Assembly (NCBI RefSeq): GCF_900156065.1
Contig: NZ_FTNF01000003.1
Span: 310,001 to 374,000 of the forward strand
Direction of reading: 5' to 3'
Origin: Micromonospora avicenniae
GTDB lineage: Bacteria > Actinomycetota > Actinomycetes > Mycobacteriales > Micromonosporaceae
DNA length: 64,000 nt
The position numbers were made by a program, and so were the translations under genes. The notes under the pieces are model-generated. The model did no database searches. It was not told the origin of the DNA and was given only the letters and a program-made list of their open reading frames with translations. Positions 16,724 through 25,460 of the stretch are shown piece by piece (the first letter of the stretch is position 1; each line of letters starts with the position of its first letter).

Positions 16724-16797
16724 CGACACAGCATGCCCGCGGCGGTGCCGGTACACCAGGGGCTACCATGCCCGCGAACGTGATCATGAGGGGTGCC

Positions 16798-17433
16798 GTG
16801 AACACCGACCTGTACGACGTCATCCACCGCCGCCGGGACGTGCGGGCCCAGTTCACCGGGGCTCCGGTGCCCGACGACACGCTGCACCGGATCCTCGCCG
16901 CAGCGCACGCCGCGCCGAGCGTCGGCTACTCGCAACCCTGGGACTTCATCGTCGTCCGCGACCCGGAGACCCGGCACCGCTTCCACGAGCACGTCAGTGC
17001 CGAGCGGGACACCTTCGCCGGCACCCTCACCGGGGAGGCCGCCGAGCGGTTCGCCCGGATCAAGATCGACGGGGTACGGGAGTCCACCCTCTCGATCGTG
17101 GTCACGTACGACCCGGCCCGGGGCGGCCCGGCCGTGCTCGGCCGGCACGCGATCGCCGACACCGGGCTCTACTCGGCCTGCCTGGCCATCCAGAACCTCT
17201 GGCTGGCCGCCACCGCCGAAGGGCTCGGCGTCGGGTGGGTCTCGTTCTACCGGGAGCCCTGGCTCGCCGAGCTGCTCGGCATCCCGGCCGGCATCCGGCC
17301 TATCGCCTGGCTCTGCGTCGGGCCCGTGACCCACCTGGAATCGGTGCCCGACCTGGCCCGGCACGGCTGGCGGCAGAAACGTCCGCTGGCCGACGCGATC
17401 CACGCGGAGCGCTGGAGGCCGGTGACCGACTGA
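16798..17433 (+). CDS. bluB: 5,6-dimethylbenzimidazole synthase
   Basis: Oxygen-dependent fragmentation of reduced FMN to 5,6-dimethylbenzimidazole, the lower ligand of cobalamin. The 211-residue nitroreductase-fold protein shows BluB hallmarks: an Arg-Arg-Asp-Val-Arg-x-x-Phe start, Ser-Val-Gly-Tyr-Ser-Gln-Pro-Trp-Asp-Phe near residue 40, Ile-Lys-Ile-Asp-Gly-Val-Arg-Glu, and Leu-Gly-Val-Gly-Trp-Val-Ser. The GTG at 16798 has GAGGGG at 16788-16793; ATGs at 16768 and 16786 are alternatives. No other cobalamin genes are adjacent, and no cobalamin riboswitch was seen in the 74-bp divergent gap. Confidence 0.9.
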   Translation: MNTDLYDVIHRRRDVRAQFTGAPVPDDTLHRILAAAHAAPSVGYSQPWDFIVVRDPETRHRFHEHVSAERDTFAGTLTGEAAERFARIKIDGVRESTLSIVVTYDPARGGPAVLGRHAIADTGLYSACLAIQNLWLAATAEGLGVGWVSFYREPWLAELLGIPAGIRPIAWLCVGPVTHLESVPDLARHGWRQKRPLADAIHAERWRPVTD

Positions 17434-17554
17434 ACGGGCCCGTCGGTCTCACCTGCGGAACCCGTCACGGCGGGATCGTACGGTGGTCACGCTTGGCTAC
17501 GAATCCGTCCCCGGCGACCGGTTTGCGACGGCGAAGACCGGGAAGTCGCTACCC

Positions 17555-18406
17555 GTGCGAGCACTCCTGACGAAAATCGAGCAGAACACGCGGCTGGACC
17601 GGGTGGGTGATCCGCTGCAGCGCGCGGTCCAGGCGGTCCTGCGACCGCAGCGGATTCGGGACCTGCTGCACGGTGTCCCGCTGGGCCACCCGCTGCACCC
17701 GGCGATGGTGCAGGTGCCGGTCGGATCCTGGATCAGCGCGGCGATCCTCGACCTGATGCCCGGGCAGCGCCGGGCCGCCACGACCTTGACCGCGGTCGGC
17801 ACGGTGAGCGCCCTCCCGGCGATCGTCGCCGGACTCAACGACTGGGCGGCACTGGCACCCGACCAGCGCCGGGTCGGCCTGGTGCACGCCGCCGCCAACA
17901 GCGTGGCGCTGGCCTGCTACGCCGGCTCGCTGGCGGCGCGCTTCTCCGGTCAGCACCGGCTCGGCCGCGCGCTCGGCATGGCGGGCCTCGGTGCCGTCAG
18001 CCTCGGCGCCTACATCGGTGGGCACCTGGCGTACAAGCAGGGCGCGCAGGTCAGCCAGAGCATCTCCGAGCTGCACCTGATCAGCCAGGGCTGGCATCCG
18101 CTGGGTGACATGGCGAGCCTTCCGCAGCGGCAGCTGATCACCCGCGAGATCGACGACGTGTCGGTGATCCTCTACCGGCACGGCGACGACGTGACGGTGA
18201 TGCTGGAGCGCTGCCCGCACCAGAGCGGCCCGCTGGGCCAGGGCGAGGTGCAGCAGGTGGACGGGCACGACTGCGTGGTCTGCCCGTGGCACGGCAGCAC
18301 GTTCCGGCTCAACGGCGGCGAGGTGGTGCACGGTCCGTCCGGCAACGACGGGCAGGTGCTGCCCACCCGCATCCGTAACGGCATGATCGAGGCGCGGCTG
18401 CCCTGA
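17555..18406 (+). CDS. DUF2231 membrane domain fused to a Rieske [2Fe-2S] domain
   Basis: The 283-residue protein has an N-terminal region of about 190 residues with a His-rich motif (Gly-His-Pro-Leu-His-Pro-Ala) and four hydrophobic segments typical of DUF2231. A C-terminal Rieske domain follows, with ligands Cys-Pro-His and Cys-Pro-Trp-His-Gly near residues 226 and 245. It is probably a membrane-anchored electron carrier, but the partner is unknown and the neighbours do not reveal it. The GTG start at 17555 has GGGAAG upstream. The domain fusion recurs in actinobacteria as far as I know, without established function. Confidence 0.85.
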   Translation: MRALLTKIEQNTRLDRVGDPLQRAVQAVLRPQRIRDLLHGVPLGHPLHPAMVQVPVGSWISAAILDLMPGQRRAATTLTAVGTVSALPAIVAGLNDWAALAPDQRRVGLVHAAANSVALACYAGSLAARFSGQHRLGRALGMAGLGAVSLGAYIGGHLAYKQGAQVSQSISELHLISQGWHPLGDMASLPQRQLITREIDDVSVILYRHGDDVTVMLERCPHQSGPLGQGEVQQVDGHDCVVCPWHGSTFRLNGGEVVHGPSGNDGQVLPTRIRNGMIEARLP

Positions 18407-18464
18407 GCGGCGCGCCGGTGCGGGCGTACGACGCCTCCTGCTGGCGGGCGCCGCCGGGACCGGT

Positions 18465-19631
18465 TCAGTCGCGACGGTGTCGCCCGACCGGCAGCTCCCC
18501 GGCGGCTCGGGCGGGTGCGCCGGCCTGACCGCTGGGCAACGCGCGCACCACGCTGGTCGCCGTCGGACCCGTCCGTCCGTGCGTCGCCGCACTCGTCGCG
18601 CCCGTTCGTGTGCCGGCCGTGGCCGGGCGGCGGCGCAGCCCGAGGACGGCACCTATCTGCGCGCCGACGATGCTGGCCACGGCGAGTACGGCGGAGACCG
18701 CCAACGGGCGGTTCAGCCGGTCCGGTTCACCGGCGCGGGCCGCGCCCACCGTCATCGCGGGCGCCTCGGCGTCGGGGCGCGCGGAGTCGCCGTGCGAGTT
18801 CCCGGCATCCGGGGTGCTCGGCGCCGGCCGGGTCTCGTGTGCCCCGGCGACCCGCCCGGTGGCCGGCGTGGGACGTGGCGAGGGGCGGCCCACGAGACGA
18901 CCGGTGGCATGCGGTCGCACGCCCCGATCGGTCGCCTGTTCCGGCAGCTTGAGCAGTTGTCCCGGGCGGATCCGGTCGGGGTCGGCGAGCCGGTTGATCC
19001 GGGCCAGCTCGCGGTAGTCGACGAACTCGTCGAGGTAGCGCTCGGCGACCGCGCCGAGGTAGTCGCCCCTCGCGACCCGGTACACCGCCGGGCCGCTCGC
19101 CCGCTCGTCCCGCGTGTTCGCCGTCGCCGACGCGGTGGGCGCGATCGTTCCTGGATTGGCGGAGAACGCGACCGGCGCCGCACCCGAGGGTGCCGCGTGC
19201 ACACCGGCTGCGGCCGGTCCGGCGTACGCCTGGGAGGCGACCGTGGCGGCGTTGGCCGCCGGGGCGGCGGCGAGGATCAGCGCGACCGAGCCGACCAGTG
19301 CGGCCGCCGCGCGCTGCTGCCGGCTCATGCCCGGCAGCCGGGGCGCCGGTCGGCGCAACGCCTGCGCGCCCAGTTCGACGAGCACCGAGAGGGCGAACGT
19401 GGCCCAGCCGAACCAGCCGACGACGGCCAGCGCCCGCAGGAAGAGTTGCCCGTCATCGCGACTGGTCAGCGTGGCGCCGACCTCGGCGAGAGCCGGTACG
19501 TGGTCGGGGAGCGGGTTGCCGGCGAGGGCGAGCAGCGCCATCGGGGCGCCCACCAGCACCGCACAGAGCACGATCAGTGCGCCGAACCCGGTGAGGATCC
19601 GTCCGGTCCGGCGTAGGGCGGAGCGACCCAT
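18465..19631 (-). CDS. LysM-domain membrane protein at the end of the Tad operon
   Basis: Probable envelope protein (388 residues). It has hydrophobic segments near residues 12-37 and 67-90, then a third (about 105-130) that ends in Ala-Asn-Ala-Ala. A LysM peptidoglycan-binding domain follows (about 183-230; Tyr-Arg-Val-Ala-Arg-Gly-Asp to Gly-Gln-Leu-Leu-Lys-Leu-Pro), then a Pro/Arg/Thr-rich tail with another hydrophobic stretch near residues 322-345. The ATG at 19631 has AAGGAAGG upstream. It starts 13 bp after the stop of the last pilus gene, so it is probably co-transcribed and may anchor or guide the pilus through the wall (inference). Confidence 0.82.
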   Translation of the reverse strand: MGRSALRRTGRILTGFGALIVLCAVLVGAPMALLALAGNPLPDHVPALAEVGATLTSRDDGQLFLRALAVVGWFGWATFALSVLVELGAQALRRPAPRLPGMSRQQRAAAALVGSVALILAAAPAANAATVASQAYAGPAAAGVHAAPSGAAPVAFSANPGTIAPTASATANTRDERASGPAVYRVARGDYLGAVAERYLDEFVDYRELARINRLADPDRIRPGQLLKLPEQATDRGVRPHATGRLVGRPSPRPTPATGRVAGAHETRPAPSTPDAGNSHGDSARPDAEAPAMTVGAARAGEPDRLNRPLAVSAVLAVASIVGAQIGAVLGLRRRPATAGTRTGATSAATHGRTGPTATSVVRALPSGQAGAPARAAGELPVGRHRRD

Positions 19632-19644
19632 GGCTGCCTTCCTT

Positions 19645-20070
19645 CTACGGTCCGGTGAGGGCACGCGCGGTCGCCTCACCGGTGACGGTGACGGTGTCGT
19701 CGAGGCCGAACAGGCCGAGCATCGACCTGCGGTACGTGACGGTGACGCGTACGCGGATCAAGGTCTCGCCGTCCACGACCGGGAAACCGACCGTGTGTCC
19801 AGCGCTGCCGGCGGCGGCGAGGTAGTCGGCCACCGCGGCACGGGCCTGCCGTTTGTCGATCTGCTTCGGCCCGCCGGCGATCGCGGTGGCCCGGTCGACG
19901 GCCTGCCCGCCGGCGCGGGCCGCCTCGGCGGCCAGGTTGTCGGCGCGTTGCAGGGTACGCAGCTGACCGGCCCCGTCGTAGGAGAGCCCGATGATGGCGA
20001 GCACCCCCACCATCGCCACCGCGAGGTAGATGCTCACCCGCCCCGCGTCGCGGCCCGGCCCGGCGGTCAT
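19645..20070 (-). CDS. Tad pilus-associated protein (TadG/TadF-like)
   Basis: 141-residue protein with a short N-terminus, a Gly-Arg-Val-Ser-Ile-Tyr segment, and one hydrophobic stretch (about residues 14-32), followed by an extracellular domain. It resembles the Tad-locus minor pilins or TadG-type proteins, but without the Glu at position +5. The ATG at 20070 overlaps the upstream stop as ATGA, implying translational coupling. Role as a pseudopilin is inferred from position. Confidence 0.75.
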   Translation of the reverse strand: MTAGPGRDAGRVSIYLAVAMVGVLAIIGLSYDGAGQLRTLQRADNLAAEAARAGGQAVDRATAIAGGPKQIDKRQARAAVADYLAAAGSAGHTVGFPVVDGETLIRVRVTVTYRRSMLGLFGLDDTVTVTGEATARALTGP

Positions 20071-20534
20071 CTGCGACTCCGGTAGCGGTCCAGCGGTGAG
20101 GTGAAGCTCGCCGAGACCGCGTTGCCGCTGGGCATACCGGGCAGCACGGAGAGGTGCAGGTCCGCGTAGGACAGGGTGCAGCTCACCTCGACGGTGACCG
20201 TGGCCTCGCGGCCGGCCCGGCTGTGGAAGGCCGCGCCGAAGCTGGTGGGACGGCCGGCGACCGAGCCGCTGAACTTGAAGGTCGGGCCGTCGACACAGTT
20301 CATGTCCTCCCACCTCAGCTGCTGCCGGGCCGCATTCCGAGCCTCGTCGCGGGCGGTGCCGGCGTCCCGGGAGATGGAGGCGGCCCGGGCCGCGTCGTGG
20401 GCGGCGGCCTCGATAGCCTCGGCCGCCACCGCGCTGCGACCGGTCACCCCGGCGAGCACGATCAGCGCGATGAACGCCGGGGCGAGCACCGCCACCTCGA
20501 TGGAGACCGAACCGCGTCCGTTGTCTCGGGTCAC
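20067..20534 (-). CDS. tadE: TadE-like pseudopilin
   Basis: 155-residue minor pilin-like protein with an N-terminal Gly followed by Ser-Val-Ser-Ile-Glu and a hydrophobic helix (about residues 10-27). This is the prepilin-peptidase cleavage pattern with Glu at +5. The GTG at 20534 overlaps the preceding stop as GTGA and is preferred over GTG 20546. It lies between two other small pilus genes. Confidence 0.8.
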   Translation of the reverse strand: MTRDNGRGSVSIEVAVLAPAFIALIVLAGVTGRSAVAAEAIEAAAHDAARAASISRDAGTARDEARNAARQQLRWEDMNCVDGPTFKFSGSVAGRPTSFGAAFHSRAGREATVTVEVSCTLSYADLHLSVLPGMPSGNAVSASFTSPLDRYRSRR

Positions 20535-21043
20535 GGCGTGGTCCACCGTTCCTTCGTCCCGTGCGCGGTTTGCACCACCGCAAAACTCACCAGCGGGATC
20601 ACCGAGAGGGACCGGCCGCGCACGGTGCAGGTCACCTCGGCAGCACCGGTCTGGCAGGACGGACCGGGCCGATCCCAGCCGACCAGCCAGTCACCCGAGG
20701 CGCGGAGGAAGCGGGTGGCCCGCCGGGCACCGGCGTCCGCGGGAGCCTGGTGCACCCGCTGCGCGTTCACCGCGCTCTGCGCGGCGTTCAGCGCGGTCGA
20801 CCGGGCCACGAACCAGACGGCGATCTGCACCGAGGCGAAGAGCAGCACCAGGATCACGGGCATCACCACCGCCAACTCGACCGGGCTGGCGCCGCGGTCC
20901 GCGCCGCGGGCGGTCGTCCGTTGCAGCGCCGCGCCGGCCACCCGGTGGACGGCGCGGCGCGCGGAGCGGCCGGTCACGGCCCTACGGGGGCACCGGACGG
21001 TGGGTGCCGTCCGGTGTCCCCGGCGCTGAGCGGCTCGGTGCAT
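20531..21043 (-). CDS. tadE: TadE-like pseudopilin
   Basis: 170-residue TadE-family protein. A basic N-terminal region of about 50 residues precedes a class III cleavage pattern (Gly then Ala-Ser-Pro-Val-Glu) and a hydrophobic helix (about 54-75). Two Cys in the C-terminal domain may form a disulfide. It begins 6 bp after the upstream small pilin-like gene; ATG 21043 is the only close start, though a later start cannot be excluded. Confidence 0.8.
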   Translation of the reverse strand: MHRAAQRRGHRTAPTVRCPRRAVTGRSARRAVHRVAGAALQRTTARGADRGASPVELAVVMPVILVLLFASVQIAVWFVARSTALNAAQSAVNAQRVHQAPADAGARRATRFLRASGDWLVGWDRPGPSCQTGAAEVTCTVRGRSLSVIPLVSFAVVQTAHGTKERWTTP

Positions 21044-21049
21044 CGCCGG

Positions 21050-21259
21050 TTACGGCTTGGTCGGGTTGCTGTGGGCCGGGATGCCGTTCATCCAGTCCTC
21101 CGCCTTGGCGAGGGCCAGACCGGTGACGATCGTCGCCACGAACACCAGGCCGAAGATGATGACGGCGGTCGGCACGGGACTGTCCCCGCGTTCGCCGTCG
21201 CGGCGCAACTCGGCCAGGCGTGTAGTCAACGCGACGTGCACGTAGGTGAAGAGGGACAT
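21050..21259 (-). CDS. Small Flp-pilin-like membrane protein
   Basis: 69-residue protein with one hydrophobic helix (about residues 29-52) after a charged N-terminus, sitting where the Flp major pilin lies in gram-positive Tad loci. The sequence before the helix is Gly-Asp-Ser-Pro-Val-Pro-Thr-Ala, so the position equivalent to Glu+5 is Pro, unlike classical Flp pilins. The ATG at 21259 has GAAGGAG upstream. It is probably the major pilin or a divergent membrane partner. Confidence 0.7.
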   Translation of the reverse strand: MSLFTYVHVALTTRLAELRRDGERGDSPVPTAVIIFGLVFVATIVTGLALAKAEDWMNGIPAHSNPTKP

Positions 21260-21285
21260 GGCGTGCTCCTTCTCGGATCGGGGGT

Positions 21286-22164
21286 TCACATGCGGGCGAT
21301 GAACGGGTAGACGACGAAGCCGAGCAGGACGAAGACGAGCAGCGCGCCGGGGATGTCGAGGCGACTGGTCACACCTTCGGCCCGGGCGAGGTTGTCGGTA
21401 CGGATCTGGTCGCGCAGTGAGTCGGCCCGGCTGCGCAGGGTCTCGTGCACCTGCGCCCCCTCGCTGCCGGACGAGCGCATGATCGCGCCGACGTCGCCGA
21501 GTTCGGGGATGCCGATCCGGTCGGCGAGGTCCCGCAGCTCGTCCCACGGTGAGTGCATCTGCATCTGGGCGATCCGCAGCGCCTCCGCGATCCGGTCGAA
21601 GACCCAGCCGTCGCAGACCGCCGCAGCCCGCTCCAGCGACTGCACCGGTCCGTGCGCGGCGGAGAGCTGCAACGCCACGAGGTCCAGGTAGGTGCAGACC
21701 GCCTGCCGGAACTCCTCCCGGGCCTTGGCGGCCCGGGCCAGGACGGACCGGTGCGCCAGCAGTGCCGCGCCCAGGGCGAGCCCGAGACTGCCCAGCACCG
21801 GCACCGCCAGTGGCAGGGAGATGCCGAGTACGAAGCAGGCCACTCCCAGCAGGGTCGGCGCGGCCAGCCCGACCAGTGCGGACAGCAGTAGCGACAGCGC
21901 GTACTGCTCGGGGGTCTGGTCGATCAGCGCGAGTTGCCGGTGCGGTGGGCGCACCCACCGCGAGAACCCGCTGAGCCACTCCAGGCGTCGTCCGGCCGGG
22001 GCGGTGAGCGGTGTCGTGCCCGCCGGTTGGTGCAGCCGGCGGAGCGCGGGCCCGAGCGCCGGGGAGGCCGGCACCAGCTCGCGTACGACCAGGAACAGGC
22101 CGAGCCCGACGGCCGCCCCGCCGCCCACGGCGATCCCGAGTTGCCAGTTCAGGTAGGTGATCAC
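21286..22164 (-). CDS. tadC: Tad secretion inner-membrane protein TadC (GspF family)
   Basis: Platform protein for pilus assembly, 292 residues with transmembrane segments at about 7-27, 89-130 and 270-290 and a cytoplasmic GspF-type domain between. It begins at GTG 22164, downstream of tadB, and is followed by the small pilin-like gene. Assigned by fold-level pattern and gene order. Confidence 0.87.
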   Translation of the reverse strand: MITYLNWQLGIAVGGGAAVGLGLFLVVRELVPASPALGPALRRLHQPAGTTPLTAPAGRRLEWLSGFSRWVRPPHRQLALIDQTPEQYALSLLLSALVGLAAPTLLGVACFVLGISLPLAVPVLGSLGLALGAALLAHRSVLARAAKAREEFRQAVCTYLDLVALQLSAAHGPVQSLERAAAVCDGWVFDRIAEALRIAQMQMHSPWDELRDLADRIGIPELGDVGAIMRSSGSEGAQVHETLRSRADSLRDQIRTDNLARAEGVTSRLDIPGALLVFVLLGFVVYPFIARM

Positions 22165-22216
22165 CGGTCCGGCCTCCCGTTCCCGCCCGCGGTTGCCAGG
22201 GGTCCGCTCCGCGCGC

Positions 22217-23119
22217 TCACGCGATCGCCTCCTCCGGATCGGGGGCGGGCAGGAAACGCGCCGGCCGCCGCGGCTGACTCATCGACCGCACCCAGGCCAG
22301 CAGGCCGATGAAGGTGGCACCGAGAGCTGTCATCACCAGCTGGCCGATCGGCGTGGCGTACGGGCGGATGTACTCGTCGTTGAGCAACCCGTAGCCGAGC
22401 GTTGCGAGGGTCATCCCGGTCAGGAAGCGCACCGCGAACCGGGGCTGGGTGCGTTTCGCCTCGATCTCCCGCCGGGTGGCCACCTCGGCGGCCGCCGCGG
22501 CGGCTATCGAGCCGAGCACGTCGCCGAGGCGGTCGCCCCGGTCGGTCACGTGCAGGATCAGCGCGGCCACCACCTGGTCGCAGACCGGGTCGCCGATCTC
22601 GTCGGCGAACGCGAGCAGGGCGGAGCGGGCCAGCCAGCCGGCCTGGAGCCGGGCGGCGAGCAGCCGTACCTCCTCCTCGATCTCCTCCGGCGCGGTGCCG
22701 ACGGTATGGATGATCGACTGTTGCAGCCCCTGCCCGGTGGCGGAGACGTCCTTGAGCCGGCGGGTCCACTCGCCGACCGCCTCGACCCGGGCGATGGCGC
22801 GTTGCTCGGCCCGGCCCACGTTGAACAGCCAGGGAGTGCCGGGCACCGCGACCGCGACCAGCAGACCGACCACGGGCAGGCCGGTGAGCAGGAACGCCGC
22901 CGCTCCGGCCACCAGCGCGCCGACCAGCAGGGCCTGGTGGTTGCGCTGCTCGCCGGGTGTGCCGCCCGACCCGTACCAGAGGCGGCGCAGGCCGGGCCCG
23001 GCGCCGGGGGCAGGTCCGGGCGGTCGCCGGGTGCCGACGAGCGCGACCACGGCCAGGACCAGCCCGGCCACGCAGGCGACGCCGGAGACCATCGCGATCA
23101 GTTCGACGTCGTCGCGCAC
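22217..23119 (-). CDS. tadB: Tad secretion inner-membrane protein TadB (GspF family)
   Basis: 300-residue platform protein with hydrophobic helices at about residues 8-28 and 63-95 and two near the C-terminus, around a GspF-type cytoplasmic domain. The GTG start at 23119 is four bases after the tadA stop, so translation is probably coupled. It pairs with TadC to form the membrane base driven by TadA. Confidence 0.87.
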   Translation of the reverse strand: MRDDVELIAMVSGVACVAGLVLAVVALVGTRRPPGPAPGAGPGLRRLWYGSGGTPGEQRNHQALLVGALVAGAAAFLLTGLPVVGLLVAVAVPGTPWLFNVGRAEQRAIARVEAVGEWTRRLKDVSATGQGLQQSIIHTVGTAPEEIEEEVRLLAARLQAGWLARSALLAFADEIGDPVCDQVVAALILHVTDRGDRLGDVLGSIAAAAAAEVATRREIEAKRTQPRFAVRFLTGMTLATLGYGLLNDEYIRPYATPIGQLVMTALGATFIGLLAWVRSMSQPRRPARFLPAPDPEEAIA

Positions 23120-23123
23120 GCCG

Positions 23124-24668
23124 TCACCGCCGGGCCAGTCGGGTCTGCCGTGGCCGCCGCCAGGCGCCGGTGCCGGCCTCGATCCAGCGGGTCAGCAACC
23201 GCGCGTCGTAGCCGACCCGGAGCAGTTGGTCGCGTACGCGTTCCGGCAGGTGCCGGGGGATCGCCCGGCCGTCCGGCCCGGGGCCGAACACCGTGGTCGT
23301 GGTGATCCGGCCGGCGTCGCCGGCACCGATCACCTCCTCGACGTGCGAGACGAACCGGTGTTTGCGGCCACCGATCGCGGTCTCGTCCTCGACTGTCACG
23401 TAGACGATCAGGTCGAGCGCGTTGCCGGCCATCCGGCGTGCTTGGTCGACGGTCATCTCCCGGCCGTGCGCCAGGGCCAGCTCCACGATCCGTTCGCCGA
23501 CACCGGCCGGGGTACGGGCGTGGATGGTGCACATCGAGCCCCGGCTGGTCGTCATGGCCTGGAGCATCGGCACGATCTCCCGGGACCGGACCTCGCCGAC
23601 GATGATCCGCAGTACGCCCATCCGGAGTGAGACCGGGATCAGGTCGGCGATGGTGACCTCGCCGGCCGGACGACCGTCCAGTCCCCGCTCGCCGTGCCCC
23701 TCGCGGGCCTCGAAGCTCATCACCGCCCGGTGCCGCGGTTGGCGGCGGGCCGGCAGCAGTTCCCGGCTCTCCTCCAGCAGCACGTACGGCTCGTCCGGCG
23801 GGATTTCGTTCATGAGGGCCCGGATCACGGTCGTCTTCCCGGCGCCGGCGAGCCCGGCGACCATGATGTTCAACCCGGCGCGCATGGACGCGCGGAGGAA
23901 GTCGCGTAGCAGCGGATCGATCATCTCGTCCAGGTCGGGCCGGGAGCCGGCGATGTCGTCCAGGCTCACGTCCAGCGTGTTGTGCTTGCGGATAACCGCG
24001 TACGGGCGGTGGCTGACCAGGAACACCGCGGCGAGCCGGCTGCCGTCGGGAAGTTGCAGGTCGAGGGTGGGCTTCGACGTGGAGAGCGAGCGTTCCGTGG
24101 CCCCGGCCCGCCGGGCCGCCGCCTGGAGGATCTCCACGAGCTCGGCGTCGCTGTCGGCGATCGGCTCAGCCCAGTCGGACCCGCCGCCGTGCCGGGTGAT
24201 GCGCACCTGGTCACAGCCGAGGATGTGCACCTCCTCGATGGTCTCGTCGACCAGCAGCGTCTGCAGCCGGCCCAGGCCGACCAACTCCGCGGTCACCTGG
24301 TCGAGCAGGTTCCGTTCCTCGTCGGCGGGCATCGGCGTACCGGCCCGGCGGACCGAGTCGGCGTACTCCGAGACGACCGCCACGGCGAGCCGGGCCCGCT
24401 CGGTGTCCTCCTCGTCGGGGGTGAACTCCCGGCCGCGCTGCCACAGGGTGAGTCGTTCGCTGAGCTGCCGGCGCAGTTCCCGGACCACCTGGAAGTCGAG
24501 CCGTGGCCGGGACGGGGAGGTGGTGGCCGCCCCGGGGAGCGGCGGTGCATGGTGCCGGCCGTTGGCCGGGGCGAGCGGCGGCGTGACCGAGGTGGCGCTC
24601 GGCGGCGCGACCGGGCCGGCGGCCGGCGGCTGCTGCCGCGGGTCGGCCGAGACGGGCTCAAAGCGCAT
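23124..24668 (-). CDS. tadA: Tad secretion ATPase TadA/CpaF
   Basis: Cytoplasmic motor ATPase of the Tad pilus, 514 residues. A Pro/Ala-rich N-terminal region of about 60 residues precedes the N-terminal domain. The Walker A loop (Gly-Leu-Ala-Gly-Ala-Gly-Lys-Thr, about 270-277), an Asp box and the His box with Thr-Ser-Arg-Gly-Ser-Met-Cys-Thr-Ile-His-Ala are in order. The ATG at 24668 overlaps the preceding gene by 11 bp. Confidence 0.93.
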   Translation of the reverse strand: MRFEPVSADPRQQPPAAGPVAPPSATSVTPPLAPANGRHHAPPLPGAATTSPSRPRLDFQVVRELRRQLSERLTLWQRGREFTPDEEDTERARLAVAVVSEYADSVRRAGTPMPADEERNLLDQVTAELVGLGRLQTLLVDETIEEVHILGCDQVRITRHGGGSDWAEPIADSDAELVEILQAAARRAGATERSLSTSKPTLDLQLPDGSRLAAVFLVSHRPYAVIRKHNTLDVSLDDIAGSRPDLDEMIDPLLRDFLRASMRAGLNIMVAGLAGAGKTTVIRALMNEIPPDEPYVLLEESRELLPARRQPRHRAVMSFEAREGHGERGLDGRPAGEVTIADLIPVSLRMGVLRIIVGEVRSREIVPMLQAMTTSRGSMCTIHARTPAGVGERIVELALAHGREMTVDQARRMAGNALDLIVYVTVEDETAIGGRKHRFVSHVEEVIGAGDAGRITTTTVFGPGPDGRAIPRHLPERVRDQLLRVGYDARLLTRWIEAGTGAWRRPRQTRLARR

Positions 24669-25458
24669 GTGGGACTCCCTGCGGGACGGGCCAGGCCAGC
24701 CGGGCTCGACGCCGGTCCAGCAGCGCGCCGACCGGCACCTCCAATGCGGCGGCCGCGCGCATCAGCGGCCGTCCGGCCCGCACGTTTCCGCCGAACGCGA
24801 GCACCCGGGCGGTACGCGGGTCGTACGGCAGTCGGGCGATCACCGGCAGGCGCAGCACCCGACTGATCTCGGTGCGCCCGTGCCCGTCACCGACCAGCAG
24901 CAGCCGCAGGTTGCCCGGCGGTACCCGGTGCTCGGCGAAGTCCCGCTCGATCGCCTTGACCATGGCCTGCGCGCCGGAGAGGTCGGGCAGTTCGGCGCGG
25001 GTCACCACGAGCACCACCGAGGCGGCGCGCAGCAGCGGCCAGGGCGGGTTGGTCACGTGCAGCCGGCCGCAGTCGACCAGCACGTCGTACGGGGGTGTGC
25101 CCCGTTCCAGGTCGGTGAGGAAGTCGGCGAACCGCTGCCACAGCGGGGTGACGCTGCCGGACTGGGCCGGGTCGACCACCCCGGGCAGCAGCAGCCGTTC
25201 CCGCCGGGGCGCGTCCAGGTCGACCAGTTGTGACCAGAACGCGGTCTCCAGGTTCCCGTCGCGCAACTCGCCGACGGCGAGTTCACCGATGCCGCGGGGC
25301 CCGTCGAGCGCGCCGCCGAGGAAGCCGGCGAGGATCGAACCGCCGGCCGGATCACACTCCGCGAGCACGAGCCGCCGGTGCCAGGTGAGTGCGGCGGCCA
25401 ACGCCGAGGTGGTGACGCCCGGCGAGCCCTTGGCGGAGACCAGCGCGATGATCGCCAT
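24658..25458 (-). CDS. CpaE/TadZ-like MinD-type ATPase
   Basis: 266-residue P-loop protein of the MinD/ParA group. A deviant Walker A near the N-terminus reads Ser-Ala-Lys-Gly-Ser-Pro-Gly-Val-Thr-Thr. In Tad systems CpaE/TadZ positions the pilus apparatus at the pole. It starts two bases after the cpaB-like gene and overlaps tadA by 11 bp. Catalytic competence is unproven. Confidence 0.83.
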   Translation of the reverse strand: MAIIALVSAKGSPGVTTSALAAALTWHRRLVLAECDPAGGSILAGFLGGALDGPRGIGELAVGELRDGNLETAFWSQLVDLDAPRRERLLLPGVVDPAQSGSVTPLWQRFADFLTDLERGTPPYDVLVDCGRLHVTNPPWPLLRAASVVLVVTRAELPDLSGAQAMVKAIERDFAEHRVPPGNLRLLLVGDGHGRTEISRVLRLPVIARLPYDPRTARVLAFGGNVRAGRPLMRAAAALEVPVGALLDRRRARLAWPVPQGVPHAL

Positions 25459-25460
25459 GC

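Noticed and set aside
16321..16797. N-terminal extension of bluB
   Set aside because: Would be antisense to the enoyl-CoA hydratase and is Arg/Pro-rich; the GTG at 16798 has a ribosome site.
16724..16797. Cobalamin riboswitch before bluB
   Set aside because: Gap is only 74 bp and no B12-box was seen.
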